Part shown: piece after piece, positions 33,501 through 46,059 of the stretch
Layout of the letters: every line of letters starts with the position of its first letter
How positions within the stretch are numbered: position 1 is the first letter of the stretch
Assembly (NCBI RefSeq): GCF_032362555.1
Contig: NC_083525.1
Location: forward strand, 3,333,501-3,397,500
DNA length: 64,000 nucleotides
Source: Amyelois transitella
Lineage: Eukaryota; Arthropoda; Insecta; Lepidoptera; Pyralidae
Direction: 5' to 3'
Made by a program: the position numbers and the translations under genes
Notes under the pieces: generated by a model
Told to the model about the DNA's origin: nothing
Databases searched by the model: none
What the model saw: only the letters and a program-made list of their open reading frames with translations

Positions 33501-34594
33501 ACAGTGGAGGTGGTTCCATCTCCAGTGGCATCGTCTTGTGCAGTGGAGGCACGGGCGATCAATGAGGCAGTCGGATGTTGGATCTGCATCTCATGGAGCA
33601 ACACATTGCCATCTTTGGTGATTTTAATATCACCTGCACCAGACACCAACCTAAAATTTCACACAAAGATTATTATTTTAAAAGACACTGTCATAGCAAG
33701 TAATGTGTTCTTCAAAAACATTGTGTCCACCTCAAATAGAATACATTCTATTAAAAATCCCACTTTCATCACTATCACTTTCAGAACATGTTATAAAGTC
33801 CCACTATTTTCTCTGTCTGTATGCACTAATCTCAGAAAGTTACATACATACATACAAAAAATCAAACCTTTTTCCCAGAAGCATAGGCAGAGACTACATC
33901 TCTGATCTCTGCACACTTCTTTCGCTTCATCCACATTCATAACTCTCTTCATGTGTTATCTTCTGAACCAATCATATAATTATTTATGAATCTGGAGAAG
34001 GACATAGGTAAGGTACTTTTTATTCCAGTAAAAATACAATTTCTGTGGAATTTGCGAAAAACAAAAAAGTGTATTCTTTTATAGGAAGCGCTAAATTCGC
34101 GCAGATATAGGTACCTAGCTTTTCATATGTTTTTAGGCTTCTCACAAGGAACAAGAAATGTGATGAGAACCAAAACATTGAAGAATGTTTATTATAAGAT
34201 TATGTTAAATATTTCTTTAAAAGTCTAAATAGGGTAGTTTTACAATTTAATAGAATGGTTTTACAGGATGGTTATTGAAGAGTGAAACTGATGATAGGAA
34301 ACAAATCACGTGAAGTGACAGACATATGATTTTTGAAAACCATTTTGCACTGTTCTTACAAAAATAAAAAATAAAATATGACATTTAATGTAACATTCAT
34401 ATGTGAAATAACTCGATCGAATATTAACCACTTAACAGATTTAAATTTTCCACTTACATTTTCATAGTTCCTTTAGGACCGAGGTTAGTTTTCATGACAT
34501 CTTGAATACCTTTTGCTGCAGATATGTTGACCGCTAAAGCTTGAGCAGCCCTAGCAAATTCAGCTTTTGGGTTCAGTAAACTAATTGAAGCCAT
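30563..34594 (-). CDS. CCT6: T-complex protein 1 subunit zeta
   Basis: Six exons: 34458-34594 (ATG at 34594), 33451-33650, 32574-32713, 32033-32180, 31485-31678 and 30563-31339, all in phase, encoding 531 residues, exactly the family length. It is one of eight subunits of the cytosolic TRiC/CCT chaperonin, which folds actin, tubulin and other proteins using ATP. Visible motifs are [10 protein letters not shown] near the start, the ATP-binding [24 protein letters not shown] in the middle, [11 protein letters not shown], and the conserved end [14 protein letters not shown]. The 33451 exon ends at a weak donor (GTTATT). Intron 2 holds a family C repeat and intron 1 a LINE scrap. A hAT transposon sits about 95 bases upstream of the start codon. 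Confidence 0.96.
33125..33308 (+). repeat. Interspersed repeat, family C
   Basis: Begins near 'aacaaagtcgctattttagt', with 'ctgtttgtctgtatgc', and ends 'cgtgcgagccggggcgggtc'. In an intron of CCT6. Confidence 0.6.
33841..33955 (-). repeat. LINE family A 3' fragment in CCT6 intron 1
   Basis: CATA tail followed by 'tttttcccagaagcataggc' and 'ctttcgcttcatccacattc'. The 33790-33838 stretch just before it is the start of a family C repeat, apparently interrupted. Confidence 0.7.
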
Positions 34595-34680
34595 TTTTTA
34601 CAAGAAAAATCTAAGCAATGTGAATAATTCCTTCAAACACGAGGAATTGGGTTTTTTTACGAGGGTTGCACAAATCGCAA

Positions 34681-35627
34681 TTCGCTTCCAGTGTTGCCAA
34701 CGACGTATCAAATCAACCTCCCCACTAGAATCGACCTCTTAAACCACTAGAAATCCACTAAAAAAAATCGCACCATCAAAAAAAAGCACTAAATTTTCCA
34801 CTAACTTTATTTCTGTTGTGTCGAAATTTGCACCTGATGTCGCTGTTGGTGGATTAAGCGGCAAATATTAGATATTCAAATTAATCAGAATAAACAAATT
34901 GTTATAAGTTTAGTTACAATTAAATAAAAATAAATGATGTTTAAAATAATTCGTTACGATCATAAATTAAAGTAAGTAGTTGACAATAAAAAGTCACAAA
35001 GCCTTCACAAATTTGTTGTCGAATTCTCAGAGACATTAAGTTTGAAATGAAATGTTGTGGCACTTGAGACTTTTGGGAAAAGCCATCTTTCAATTACTTG
35101 AAGCCAATCTTTTAAATGTGGGTCCTGAAGCCAAGAACCCCGAAACTTTTGGGTATACTGTGGTTTTGGCATGTCATTGATCAATGATGAAACACGGAAC
35201 AAAACAAAGAACACCAACGCACTGAGCGAGCACGAACGTAAAGTGATTGATTGATATTTGAGAGAATTCGGGGATTTCCCAAGACTCCTACACGGGGAAT
35301 CCCCGATAATCACGGGATATCTCCGATAATAATGTATTGTAATTTTTTTAACAGTTTCTGGCCTGGATGCCGGTCCTTTTGGGCGTTTTACTCACTACTA
35401 AATTGATGGTTGGCAAATTATTGATTGATGAGTCTAGAAATTGAACTCCAACAACGATACGAGTGAATTTTATAGGCGTTATACCAATAATTAAAAAAAA
35501 TACAAAATTCTTAAATTCCACTAGTTAAATCCACTAGCCACTAAAACTCATATTTGTTCGCTAAAAGGCAAGTCAAAACCACCAGATTTAGTGGAAATTC
35601 CACTAAGTTGGCAACCCTGTTCGCTTC
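34681..35627 (-). mobile_element. hAT-superfamily transposon remnant with 8-bp target duplication
   Basis: The element spans 34689-35619. Its ends are CAGTGTTGCCAAC and GTTGGCAACCCTG, matched on both sides by the 8-bp duplication TTCGCTTC (34681-34688 and 35620-35627), the hallmark of hAT insertion. Subterminal CCACTA repeats are present at both ends. On the minus strand one short frame reads QYTQKFRGSWLQDPHLKDWL, resembling the start of hAT transposases, but most of the transposase is gone. It lies between CCT6 and UNC-45, close to the CCT6 transcription start. Confidence 0.88.
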
Positions 35628-37049
35628 ACTTTTGATTTGACAGAGGAAAGCTATAAGTTAAAATTAATAATCTGTGGCACAGATATTAATATATGATGTC
35701 AAAAAAGATGCTTTATGCGTAAACAAGTTGCAAGGTATACTCTTAAAACGTCACCGCAACATGTTTCTACTGCGCTCCTTTATCGTCCCCGCCAGCAAGG
35801 GTCTCTCACGCTGTCTTCGGTTCGCAGCGACTATGCCTAGATAAAATTTGTGAGTTTCATCATTAAATCAACTTCATTTTCTTTCTTCACACCTTCTCAC
35901 TTAAAGCTCTGGTTCAGTGTCCATCCATATTATAAGTATGTTTAGGTTTATAATATTAGAAAATAGATTAAAGCTATAAGTTAACTCAGCTTTACTTGCT
36001 TATTTTTTCTCTGCGTGAAGTTTTGTACTCAATTTAAATATTTGAAGAGATCGGTTTGAATGATAAGTCTCCTCCTGCTACTATTTTTTTAATACCTACA
36101 TGATAGTGATGCAAAATAGAGTTATTCTATTGTATCGCATTACTTTGCATTGTATTGTATTGTGAGTTTCGCACTTGAAATTATGGCAAAATAACGAGAG
36201 TCCGACCACATTAGATATTTAGCGGGCGGGATTAATGATTCGACTCGACCGCCACCCAAGGAAAAATCTTCCAACAGGTTAGGTATAATGTCTGGAACCG
36301 CAGCTCCGACGATGGTGGGTCGGAGGTTGTCTTGATGCTCCTATCCGTGAAATCCTTATAATCGCGATTTAGATTCTTCGCTGCTATTGGCTGAGCGCGT
36401 CGTTTTCTTCGCTATGATTGACAGTTGTGGTGTGACTTTAGTGATGACGCCACTAGCGACATTACTTAGGTATCTCAACTTACTTTTAAGCTTGCTAACT
36501 TATGTATGCAGGGTAAGCTCTGGGAGCCCAATAGAATGTTTTTGCCTCAGTCTTTGCAAAGGCCATATTGAATTGACGTTTCGTGTCATTGTCATGTTAA
36601 AAGTTAAAATCGTTAAGTGCGTCGGTTTAGAAACCAAGATTCCTATCAGTTTAGTTATGGGTCAGGTTTCAGGTGTAGGTTTTATTCTCTTTTGTCAGGT
36701 CAGATACATAGGTACCTTTAAGTTATAATTAGTTCAGTCTTCAATTTTTATTTCATTTTATGCATGTGCTCATTGTTTATATCTTAAATCTTTTCAACTT
36801 TAGTTTTGTTACTTTACTTTGCCTAATTTAATCTAGTTTCTGAACGGTTGTTGTCATTGAATATGTATATACATACGCATACCTACTCCACATATGGAGA
36901 TTGGAGATCAAAAATAAATTTCTATTTTGGCTCATAAACATGAGAGGAACCTACCAGATCTTACCAGAAGGTTCTTCAACAGTAGTATAAAAGAGTCGCC
37001 CGAGAAACTTTCTGCATCAAGTTTAATAATTGTTACAAAAACTACAAAA
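35628..37049. other. Intergenic region upstream of UNC-45
   Basis: No gene recognised. Contains moderately GC-rich patches at 35750-35850 and 36210-36360, which could be promoter or untranslated first-exon sequence for UNC-45. The 113-codon frame at 36387 has no recognisable features. Confidence 0.45.
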
Positions 37050-39875
37050 ATGGGAGTTCATAACGACGAAGCAGAAATTTTCAAGAATAAGGGTAACGAG
37101 GCATTCAAAGTGGATAATTTCGTCGAGGCTATCAGTTTATACACAAAGGCAATTAACCTCGCTGAAAAAGACAGTAGAGATTTGGCTACGTACTTAAAAA
37201 ACCGCGCAGCTGCATACCTGAAAACTAAAGATTACGATAAGGTTATAAGTGATTGTGATGAAGCTCTGAAAATAATTCCTGAAGACCCCAAGGCACTATT
37301 TCGTCGGGCACAAGCGTTGGAAAACCTACAGCGTTATGAAGAAGCTTACAGGGACGCCAAAACAATATTTACAGTTGAACCTACAAACAAGGCGGTGCAA
37401 CCTATGCTCTCGCGATTGCACGCAATCGTCCAAGAACGAGCGAGGCAGAGTGCGCAGACCAGCAGCAAAGTCGAACAGATGTTCAAGCTTGCTTTTGAGC
37501 TTGGTGAAGATAAGGAGAAACGAGAAAAAGCAATGGCAAATTTATTAGTTCTGGCCAAGGAGAATAGTGGTGCTGAAATTATGATTAAAAATGGAGTCGT
37601 CCAAAAAATACAACAGTTACTAAAGATAGAAAAGAATCTTGATATTTATTGCAATGCAGTAAGGGTTATCAGTCAGCTGTGCAAGAGGAATACAGAGAGG
37701 ACTAGGAGTATCATTAAAATTGTTGGCATTCCTTGGTTTCTTGAAATCATAGACAGTAGCCATGAAGAAAGGGTGAATGCAGCTCAGTATTGTCTTCAGA
37801 TTATATTAAATGCATTTTCAGGAATGGACACCAAAAAAGAGACAAAACCTGATCCTAAGCTATGTGAGGAAAACAAAAGTGAAATTGATGTTCTTCTAAC
37901 TTGCTTGACCTACTCCATCACTAATGCAGTCATCACCGGACTAGCTAGAGATGCTATAATGGAGTTGATTATGAGGAACTGCCACTACAATGCTATCAAT
38001 TGGGCTGAACGCTTTGTAGAGATAAAAGGGTTGCAGCGGTTATTGGAAGTATGCAGTGAACTGGAAGAATACAAGTATGAGTCTGCCATGAACATTACTG
38101 CTTCTTCAAGGACTATTGCTGCAGCATGTCTTGCCAGAATTTATGAGAATATGTATTATGATCAAGCTAGGGAACGCTTCAATAATCAGGTGGATGACTT
38201 TGTAAAAGATAAATTGATGTCTCCTGATCTGGAGTCGAAGGTCAGAGTGACAGTAGCAATTACTTCGTTACTACGTGGACCTTTGGATGTTGGAAATTAT
38301 GTTATATCTAAAGAAGGCATTTTGGAGATGATCTTAGTGATGGCTCAGACAGATGACCCTCTACAACAGAAAGTGGCCTGTGAATGTATTATTGCTGCTG
38401 CATCTAAGAAAGATAAAGCAAGATCAATCATCAATAAAGGTGTGGATATTTTGAAAAAGTTATATCAGTGTAAAAATGATGCCGTCAGAGTGAGAGCGCT
38501 TGTTGGACTTTGTAAAATTGGAAGTTTTGGTGGAGATGATGCTTCTATCCGGCCATTTGCTGATGGTTCCACTAAGAAATTGGCAGAAGCATGTAGAAAG
38601 TTTTTGGTGAATCCAGCCAAAGACAACGATACAAGGAAATGGGCTGCTGAAGGTCTGTCTTACCTCACACTTGATGCAGATGTGAAGGAGGCATTGGTTG
38701 ATGACAGAGCAGCTATTCAAGCACTTATTGAACTAGCTAGATCAGGAGATCAGTCATCTCTTTATGGTGTTGTAACTACACTTGTCAATTTATGCAATGC
38801 TTATGAAAAACAAGAAGTCTTGCCTGAAATGTTGGAATTAGCCAAATTTGCTAAACATCACATTCCTGAGCAGCATGAACTGGATGACCAGGACTTTGTC
38901 AACAAGAGATTAACAGTTCTTGCTAAAGCTGGAGTCACATCAGGTTTAGTTGCACTCTCAAAAACTGAAAGTCACAATTCCAGAGAACTTATTGCCAGAG
39001 TTTTCAATGCAATCTGTAGTTTGCAAGAATTGAGAGGTATAGTTGTTCAACAAGGAGGTGCTAAAGTGCTGATTCCCATGGCATTAGAAGGTACTGACAA
39101 GGGAAAGAAACAAGCTGCTCAAGCATTGGCTAGAATTGGCATCACAATTAATCCAGAAGTAGCATTTCCTGGACAAAGAAATCTAGAAGTTGTCAGGCCA
39201 TTGATAGCACTTCTACATCCAGAATGCAGTGCTTTGGAGAACTTTGAAGCTCTAATGGCTCTCTGCAACTTGGCTGGGATGAATGAGACAACAAGGAAAA
39301 GGATACTCAAAGAAGGTGGACTGTCCAAAATTGAGCACTACTTGTATGAAGACCATACAATGTTAATAAGAGCAGCAACACAGTGTATATGTAATTTGGT
39401 GCAGTCTGAAGATGTGATAAAAACCTATGAGGGCAACAATGATAAAACCAAATATTTATACATCCTTTGTCAAGAGGAGGATGTTGATACAGTGAAAGCT
39501 GCAGCTGGAGCTCTGTGTGTATTAACATCAGTCAGCAAAGTATGCTGCAGGAAGCTTATGGATGTTCAGCCTTGGTTAGAAACCCTGAGGTGCTTACTTG
39601 CCAACCCGGACAAGGAGATTCAGTATAGAGGAGCCTACATGCTGTATAATATTATCAGAGGTGATAAAGACATTGCCTTTAAAATATTTGAAACTGATGT
39701 GATGGAGATATTGATGGCACTGACCAAAATTGAAGAACCAGATCAGGCTAAAACAAAAGAATTAGCCCAAAAGTGTTTAAGTGCTGCAGAGAAAATGGGA
39801 GTTATAAGGAAACCTGATGGAAATGCCATGGTAGATCCCTTTGCTGAAGTCCCTAATGAAGAAGATGAAGATTAA
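37050..39875 (+). CDS. unc-45: UNC-45 myosin co-chaperone
   Basis: A single uninterrupted exon of 941 residues, close to the fly protein in length. UNC-45 works with Hsp90 to fold the myosin motor domain and is needed for muscle thick filaments. Residues ~8-120 form three TPR repeats (AEIFKNKGNEAFKVDNFVEA, LKNRAAAYLKTKDYDKVISD, ALFRRAQALENLQRYEEAY), the Hsp90 tail-binding clamp. The central region and the C-terminal UCS domain (about 520-925) are built of armadillo-like helices, for example GAKVLIPMALEGTDKGKKQA and ALMALCNLAGMNETTRKRIL. The start at ATG 37050 (context acaaaaATGGGA) agrees with homologues. The frame is open upstream to 36927 but without an ATG. The lack of any coding intron in such a long gene is notable. 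Confidence 0.96.
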   Translation: MGVHNDEAEIFKNKGNEAFKVDNFVEAISLYTKAINLAEKDSRDLATYLKNRAAAYLKTKDYDKVISDCDEALKIIPEDPKALFRRAQALENLQRYEEAYRDAKTIFTVEPTNKAVQPMLSRLHAIVQERARQSAQTSSKVEQMFKLAFELGEDKEKREKAMANLLVLAKENSGAEIMIKNGVVQKIQQLLKIEKNLDIYCNAVRVISQLCKRNTERTRSIIKIVGIPWFLEIIDSSHEERVNAAQYCLQIILNAFSGMDTKKETKPDPKLCEENKSEIDVLLTCLTYSITNAVITGLARDAIMELIMRNCHYNAINWAERFVEIKGLQRLLEVCSELEEYKYESAMNITASSRTIAAACLARIYENMYYDQARERFNNQVDDFVKDKLMSPDLESKVRVTVAITSLLRGPLDVGNYVISKEGILEMILVMAQTDDPLQQKVACECIIAAASKKDKARSIINKGVDILKKLYQCKNDAVRVRALVGLCKIGSFGGDDASIRPFADGSTKKLAEACRKFLVNPAKDNDTRKWAAEGLSYLTLDADVKEALVDDRAAIQALIELARSGDQSSLYGVVTTLVNLCNAYEKQEVLPEMLELAKFAKHHIPEQHELDDQDFVNKRLTVLAKAGVTSGLVALSKTESHNSRELIARVFNAICSLQELRGIVVQQGGAKVLIPMALEGTDKGKKQAAQALARIGITINPEVAFPGQRNLEVVRPLIALLHPECSALENFEALMALCNLAGMNETTRKRILKEGGLSKIEHYLYEDHTMLIRAATQCICNLVQSEDVIKTYEGNNDKTKYLYILCQEEDVDTVKAAAGALCVLTSVSKVCCRKLMDVQPWLETLRCLLANPDKEIQYRGAYMLYNIIRGDKDIAFKIFETDVMEILMALTKIEEPDQAKTKELAQKCLSAAEKMGVIRKPDGNAMVDPFAEVPNEEDED

Positions 39876-41287
39876 TCTGTTATGTTTATTTTGCCCATAC
39901 TATGTATTTATTAATGATAATATGAATGTACTTAAATGTTCATTTTTTTGGTATAGTTTATATAAAATTTTATTTATGATATATCTATAAAAATATTGTA
40001 TGATAAGAATTTTGTAAACAGAATTTGGAAAACATGTAAATTCTTAAAACTATTCAGCTATTTTTGTTAACACCTCAATTTGCTATCTGCTTACAGTAGT
40101 AGGCACGTAGTAAAAAGTTGACCTAAGCGCAGTTAACGCGCCTTTATTTAAAATTAAATTGATCAAAGATAATTAAGTACATACCTTCTCTAAGGATGGA
40201 GCGCAGGTATCAATTGAGGATAAGTACCTATACTAAGTGATTGATCAGCGCTTTTTTAAATTTTATTGTACAAAAAATATATTTCCTTCAATAGCTGAAG
40301 TTATGGTTATGGTTAATTAATACATAATTTTTTTTCATCAAAATTGGTTTAGCTATTAGACCTTAAAGTTGAAACCATGTTAACATTAGTAGGTCATACG
40401 AGTATTTAGTAGTTAAGGAAAATAATCGTAATATAAATGTAGCAACTGAATATTCAATAAATAATAATATTTATAAATACATTATAGTAAATAAAATACT
40501 TAATACTTATTAATACTTTGAATCTCGATTCTATCATTATGCCAATGCTGAATGTGGCCTATCAGTCTTTTCAAGACTGTTGGCTCTGTCTACCTCGCGA
40601 GGAAAATAGATGTGATTATATGCATGTATGTGCTAAATAGTAAAATAACTATATATTTTTCTTTAAGTAAAATGTCTATTTCTGAATTGTAAGAAACTAC
40701 GAAAAACTTAACAAAATTAAGAGATGATACATCGATACAAGCATAACTTATCGACCATATCGCGAATATTCGAGTTTACCTATATATTTATTAATAAAAT
40801 AATATAATTACATTAAAAAATAATTTATTTTTGTTCGAATTCCCAAAAATTGGTAAAAATGGAATATTTCCAATGTCTGGAATTTCATTTTAAATTTCCC
40901 GCTTTTTTATTCCAATCTTTCCAATATGGAATACCGCGTCCTTCCCCCTCCGGGCTCCCTCTCATTCCTACCATTTTTAAGTAAGGGTCTTTTATAGTGA
41001 ACGCTAGATGTTACACTCGGGATAATTTGAGTACTTTTTAATTTGAAATAGTAATAGCATCATATTTATTATGTTTTCGTTAAATTTGTTATTATACGTT
41101 CATAAAGACAAATAAATAATGCATTTTACAAAAAAATTATAAAATAATAACAAAAATCTAACTTGTTAATGGTGGTTTCGGAACGTGACACGCTAAGAAC
41201 CTCTTAAATGACAGCTTGATTTGGTTTGGTTTCCGCTACTGTGCTATTGTAATATTTTTCGGTTTTTAATACGAAAATCGCAAGAAA
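39876..41287. other. Intergenic region between UNC-45 and MEP-1
   Basis: AT-rich, no gene. Holds a family B tail at about 40555-40632 and a short run of GGAAT-like repeats at 40855-40935. The last 100 bases probably include the MEP-1 promoter and leader. Confidence 0.5.
40555..40632 (+). repeat. Retroposon 3' tail fragment, family B
   Basis: 'cttttcaagactgttggctc', 'tctacctcgcgaggaaaata' and a TATG-like end. Confidence 0.7.
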
Positions 41288-44200
41288 ATGTCTATTTCTA
41301 CAGCTACAGGTACGCATTTGATCTTTACACTTGTTAATTAAAATAATTTTAACCTTGTTGTTCAGTGAATGCTAATGAAGCAGTTCGCATAAGGTTTTCG
41401 GAGAAATGCCATGGAATCCCATATGGCGGTCCATACACCACATGATAGGATGACGCTATTGGAGCAATCTCATCACAGCTTTGCCTAACCAATTCATAAA
41501 ACCTTAACTTGAGCATATAATTGACGTTTTACCGTTGGTTTTGCCGCATTTAGGTTACTTGGATTATCCAGTTTTTTCTGGAGTTCTAGGCGTCTTCGCC
41601 TCAAAAACAAGAAATCTTTTTACGTCTTTGTTCAATCTATATTTTATATTTCCGTTATGTGTTCGTAGGTTACAAAAACAAGACTTAACCAAATGTTTAA
41701 TGATACTTAGTGTTTTGTTAACACTACACATTGTACAGTTTATTTTTGTTTTCTAAAGCTGTCCTAACATTTTAAATTATTTATTGTAGATGAACGAACA
41801 GAGGGCGACGACGATACATCACAAGGAAGCCAACCCAAAGATGACAGCAGTGATTCTGAGAATGAGAACGAAAATGAAAATGGCAATGATCCTCAAAGCC
41901 AAAATGGGGGCACACCAAGCCCTGAAGTCCATGAGATTACCAGTGATGAAGAAGAGGATGCCGGAGACGGAGTCTCCAATGATGATGACTCTTCAAACTC
42001 AAGTTCAGACAGTAATGACAGTTCTGAAGAATCACAACATAGCAATAAGCAAATAGATCAGAAAAAAGAAGAACAGATGGAAAATGGTGAGGAAGAGTCA
42101 GATATTGAAGAGGTTTCTATGGAGGATCCTCTGAACCAATCACATAAAAATAAACCAATTGTAATCAATGATACTAAAAGCTTAGCAGAACTGGCAAACA
42201 AACAGTCAAACAGCAACGGAGATCAGAAGGAGCCTACTGTTGTTATAATTGATACCAACTCTATACTTTCTGGGAAGAGCCAGACTTCTATATCAAGTAA
42301 ACCTTCATCAAGTGTTTTAGATGCTCACAATTTGTGCCAGAGCATTGCTGCCCGTGGAACCACTATAACACCAGTGAGTTGTAAATCTAGTGTTTTAAAC
42401 CAAGGCTCCCAGGCTAACAGTGTGCCCACCCCACAGCCCAATATATTGCCCTCCCTCACAGATGACATGTTTGTCGTGGAAGCCCCGTCATTCATTGTTC
42501 CTTATGTTTATGAAAAGCCTTCTATCAAGCCTTTTAGAGAGTTTGTGGATAAATTGGGCAAGGAGCTTGAAGAAATAAAACTCAAGGAAGACCAAGAAAG
42601 GCAAGAAAAGGAGAAAGCTGAAAAAGAGAGGAAAGAGAAAGAACGGCAAGAGAGGATCGAAAGGGGGGAGGAAGTGGAAGAGGAGCCAGAAGCTGGTTCC
42701 AAAACTGAGGGAGCTAAGGAGAAGAAAGCAGAAAAACGGAAAAGAAAACAAAGAACTGAGGAAGATGATGATTCCTGGGATGGCGAGTCAAGTACAGAGT
42801 CTGAAGACGAGCCGATTAGTGACGATGACACCGTTGTTATCAAAGACAAAGATGACTCCAATATTAGAGACCCTATGGGCTTATTTCCGAAAAGCATATC
42901 AGGAAAATCTGATAGCTACTTCGATTGTACTTTGGGACAGTTCTTCATCAACATTGGGTTAAATTTAGTACAAGAATTTGTACAAAGTGACCTACTAAAG
43001 CAACAAAATCGTAAATTATATAAGGAAAAGAAATCTGGACGTAGCACAAAGGCCACAGAAGGGGCCATAGTTTCCCTAACTCAAAACTTAGAATTCAGCA
43101 AACGAACAAACGCTCCATATGCTTTAAAAATGAAGAGATGTGAAATATGTAGTTTTAAGACAGAGTCTATATTAGTGATGGCCCATCACTTAGAAGCACC
43201 TCATATGCGTAACAATATTTATAAATGTAACACTTGTGCATTTGAAATTAGGAGTCCCCATGACATTCTATTTCACATGGAGGCCGAGCATAATATCAGA
43301 GGCAGGCTGGAAAGGGCCCCAGCCTACCAACAGTGTGCTAATTGTCACTTTGAGGACAACAGCAAAACCAAACTGGCAAGGCATCTTATCGCTTGTGCTA
43401 AGAAATTCAAGCCAGAATTTAATCTCGGACCTCCGTTAGAGTGGGAGCCACCTGCGAAAATACCAAAGTTAACCCGTGCGCGTAACAATATGGTGGCCCC
43501 CTATCAGTCCAACTTTAGCCGATCCCAAGTAGGTATGAACCTCGGCAGGCCTCCACTAAACATGGGCAATGTGATCCCCGGCATGCCGGTGCTGGGCCGC
43601 CCGCGCGGGCGCCCTCCCTTGTCCACGCCGCGCCCAGCCGCCGTCTCAGGCGTGCCTATCATTCGCAGCGGCCTCATGATTATGCATAATAATCCTCCCC
43701 CGGGTACCACAATTTCTAATTATCCCCTGATTCAAAACAATCTAGGCAATAATAATGCTTCAGCCACACCTAAGATATCCATCACCCCACTTCCTCGTCC
43801 GCCACAACCTTCCTCTTCACAATTGACACAAAACTCGAAAGCGGCATTCGTCATTTGTGAAATATGTGATGGTTATATCAAGGATTTAGAGCAGCTGAGA
43901 AATCACATGCAATGGATTCACAAAGTTAAAATCCATCCTAAAATGATTTATAACCGACCCCCTCTAAACTGCCAAAAGTGTCAGTTTAGGTTTTTCACAG
44001 ACCAGGGTCTAGAACGTCATCTTCTCGGCTCGCACGGCTTGGTGACCAGCTCTATGCAGGAGGCGGCCAACAAAGGCAAGGATGCAGGGCGCTGCCCCGT
44101 GTGCGGCCGCGTGTACCAGTGGAAACTACTGAACCACGTTTCTCGCGACCATAATATGACACTCAAGCCCGCTCATTTGTCATATAAGTGCACAGTATGC

Positions 44201-44410
44201 ACTGCCACGTTCGGCATGTACAAACAATTTGAAAATCACGTATACTCTGCGCACAGCGTTGTCGCCAAGCGTGTGATGGACAAAACTAAAACTACGTCTG
44301 CCAAGCCCATGGAGGATTCATTGCTGAAGCCTTTAAAAATAAGCGACGAAATAACTATTATCCCGCAGCCCGCGAAATCCACAGTTACCATTACCGCGAA
44401 AGGGAAATAG
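41288..44410 (+). CDS. MEP-1: MEP-1-like multi-zinc-finger protein
   Basis: Two coding exons, 41288-41309 (MSISTAT plus one base) and 41790-44410, giving 880 residues. The N-terminal ~100 residues are an acidic Ser/Asp/Glu/Asn tract. A Lys/Glu-rich coiled-coil-like stretch lies near 270-330, followed by the conserved [20 protein letters not shown] block. Seven C2H2-type fingers follow: CEICSF, CNTCAF, CANCHF, then after a Pro/Asn-rich linker [27 protein letters not shown] and [14 protein letters not shown] resembles an AT-hook. The finger order and the [13 protein letters not shown] finger match MEP-1, which in flies and worms pairs with the Mi-2 remodeller to repress genes. A nuclear role is inferred from the family. 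The first exon encodes only seven complete codons. Confidence 0.88.
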
Positions 44411-44589
44411 CAGTAAAGAGGAGGGCGTGAGCCGGCGGACGCCTACAAGCCTTGATGCATCTAACCACCACAAGCAGTATTGTGTACATAGAACTAAATC
44501 ATACATTATAAACACTATTTAAATATTCATGTTGCAAGCTGAGACATAGTGACAATGTAGTTAATGGAATAAGTGTGAATTTTATTTTT

Positions 44590-44595
44590 AATAAA
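44590..44595 (+). terminator. Candidate MEP-1 polyadenylation signal
   Basis: AATAAA 180 bases after the stop codon, in AT-rich 3' sequence. A second candidate lies near 44998. Confidence 0.35.
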
Positions 44596-46018
44596 ATCAA
44601 ATTACAGCATAGCATAAGTTGTAAATTCAATGTATAAAACTACATAGATATCAATCGAATTGTGAGTTTTGCATCATAGGCTTTTACTTTAGCACTATGT
44701 ATCGCAACTTGCGTACTGATAAATGCTGTTGAATGTCACAAAGTTGATAGATCTGTACCCTTGATGTATATGATGTATTAGTGAATGGTGTGCAGGGAAG
44801 TGCATTGTGAGTCGCGCAAGTTGCATTTCTTTTCCATAAGTAGTCTTTATTTATTGCAGAATCGCTATTCGTATTTATAGGCTGATTTTATGAATTATGT
44901 GTCACGCCTTTTTTAAATTTAAATAGATCAACTGCTGTGTTTTCAAATTATTGTAAAATAATTAAATTTTAGGTAGATACTTTCCATTATGAATGTATAA
45001 TAAATTAATTATGACTAAGATTATCTTATTATAAATTACGGAATTAAGAAACTCTTAGATTATATTCTTGACTAAGTGAATAATAATAATTTGAAGTGAA
45101 TTTTGCCCTCCCAGCCCCACAGAGCCGGCGCCACGTCGCGCCGCGCAGGATTCATCTTATTTATTTCTGATCTCAGGTCAACAGACTGGAATGTTGATTT
45201 GGTAAAGGTTTACTAAATTGTTAATGTACTTATAGAACCGCAAATGATGTATTTTTTTTATTTAATTAAAAATACCATTGTAAACAATGTTTGCTTCTTT
45301 TTATTCAATAATGTCGCAATTATTTTTTGTACCTATCTTCTTTATAACGACGTTCGGCAAGCAAAAAACGAAAATACACTCTGAAGTTAATTTGTGAAAC
45401 ATGTTTTTTAACTCCTTGCATCCCAGGTTACGGGGGTAATCTGTGCCTTGCAACGATTCTTAATCTTAAATTTTAATCTGGAAAAATTAAACTCCATGGA
45501 ATGCACGTTGCTTCTGTGTTGACGGCGGTTGCTGATCATTTTTTGAGAAACAGAATCTATTTCAGGATGTATTTCGTAGGTTTACCGACTGGTCATAAAT
45601 TCACCTTCGAATGCCATTGGACATAGACAGGTAGATACAGAAAAATACCTAACAGTCTATTCTATCAAGTACAGTTTTGACGCAGTAAAAATCGATAAAG
45701 TTGAAAGTATCCAGAACTTTTTTTACGACTCTGGCGTTTTTTTTTTTCATTCAGAATATGGTCAGGTGTTCGGTCCCCTAGTTCCGCGCAGCGTTACTTA
45801 GCTAGAAGGGGCTCCGTTGGGTGGAGCCTCATACACAGATGCACACATACATAGTACTAAGTAGGTAACTTCCCCTCCGTCCCTACCCCCCGCGAGGCTG
45901 CCTGCCCCTGACCAGCCTTAGCGAAGTCTAAATATAACTTTAGTATTTCGAATTTGGCAGGCCCAACTGATGGAACGAAGGTCGATAGTCGAAAGGCAGT
46001 ATATTAAAATAAGAGTAC

Positions 46019-46059
46019 ATAACTAGGTATATATGTATACCACATATATACCTAGTTAT
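46019..46059. repeat. Short inverted repeat
   Basis: Arms ATAACTAGGTATATATG and its complement, 17 bases each, with a 7-base loop. Confidence 0.7.

Noticed and set aside
36387-36728. 113-codon open frame upstream of UNC-45
   Set aside because: Hydrophobic, Cys-rich and without family features or splice context. Most likely chance or untranslated sequence.
42488-42897. Minus-strand frames rich in Phe/Ser opposite MEP-1
   Set aside because: They are shadows of the Lys/Glu and acidic tracts of MEP-1.
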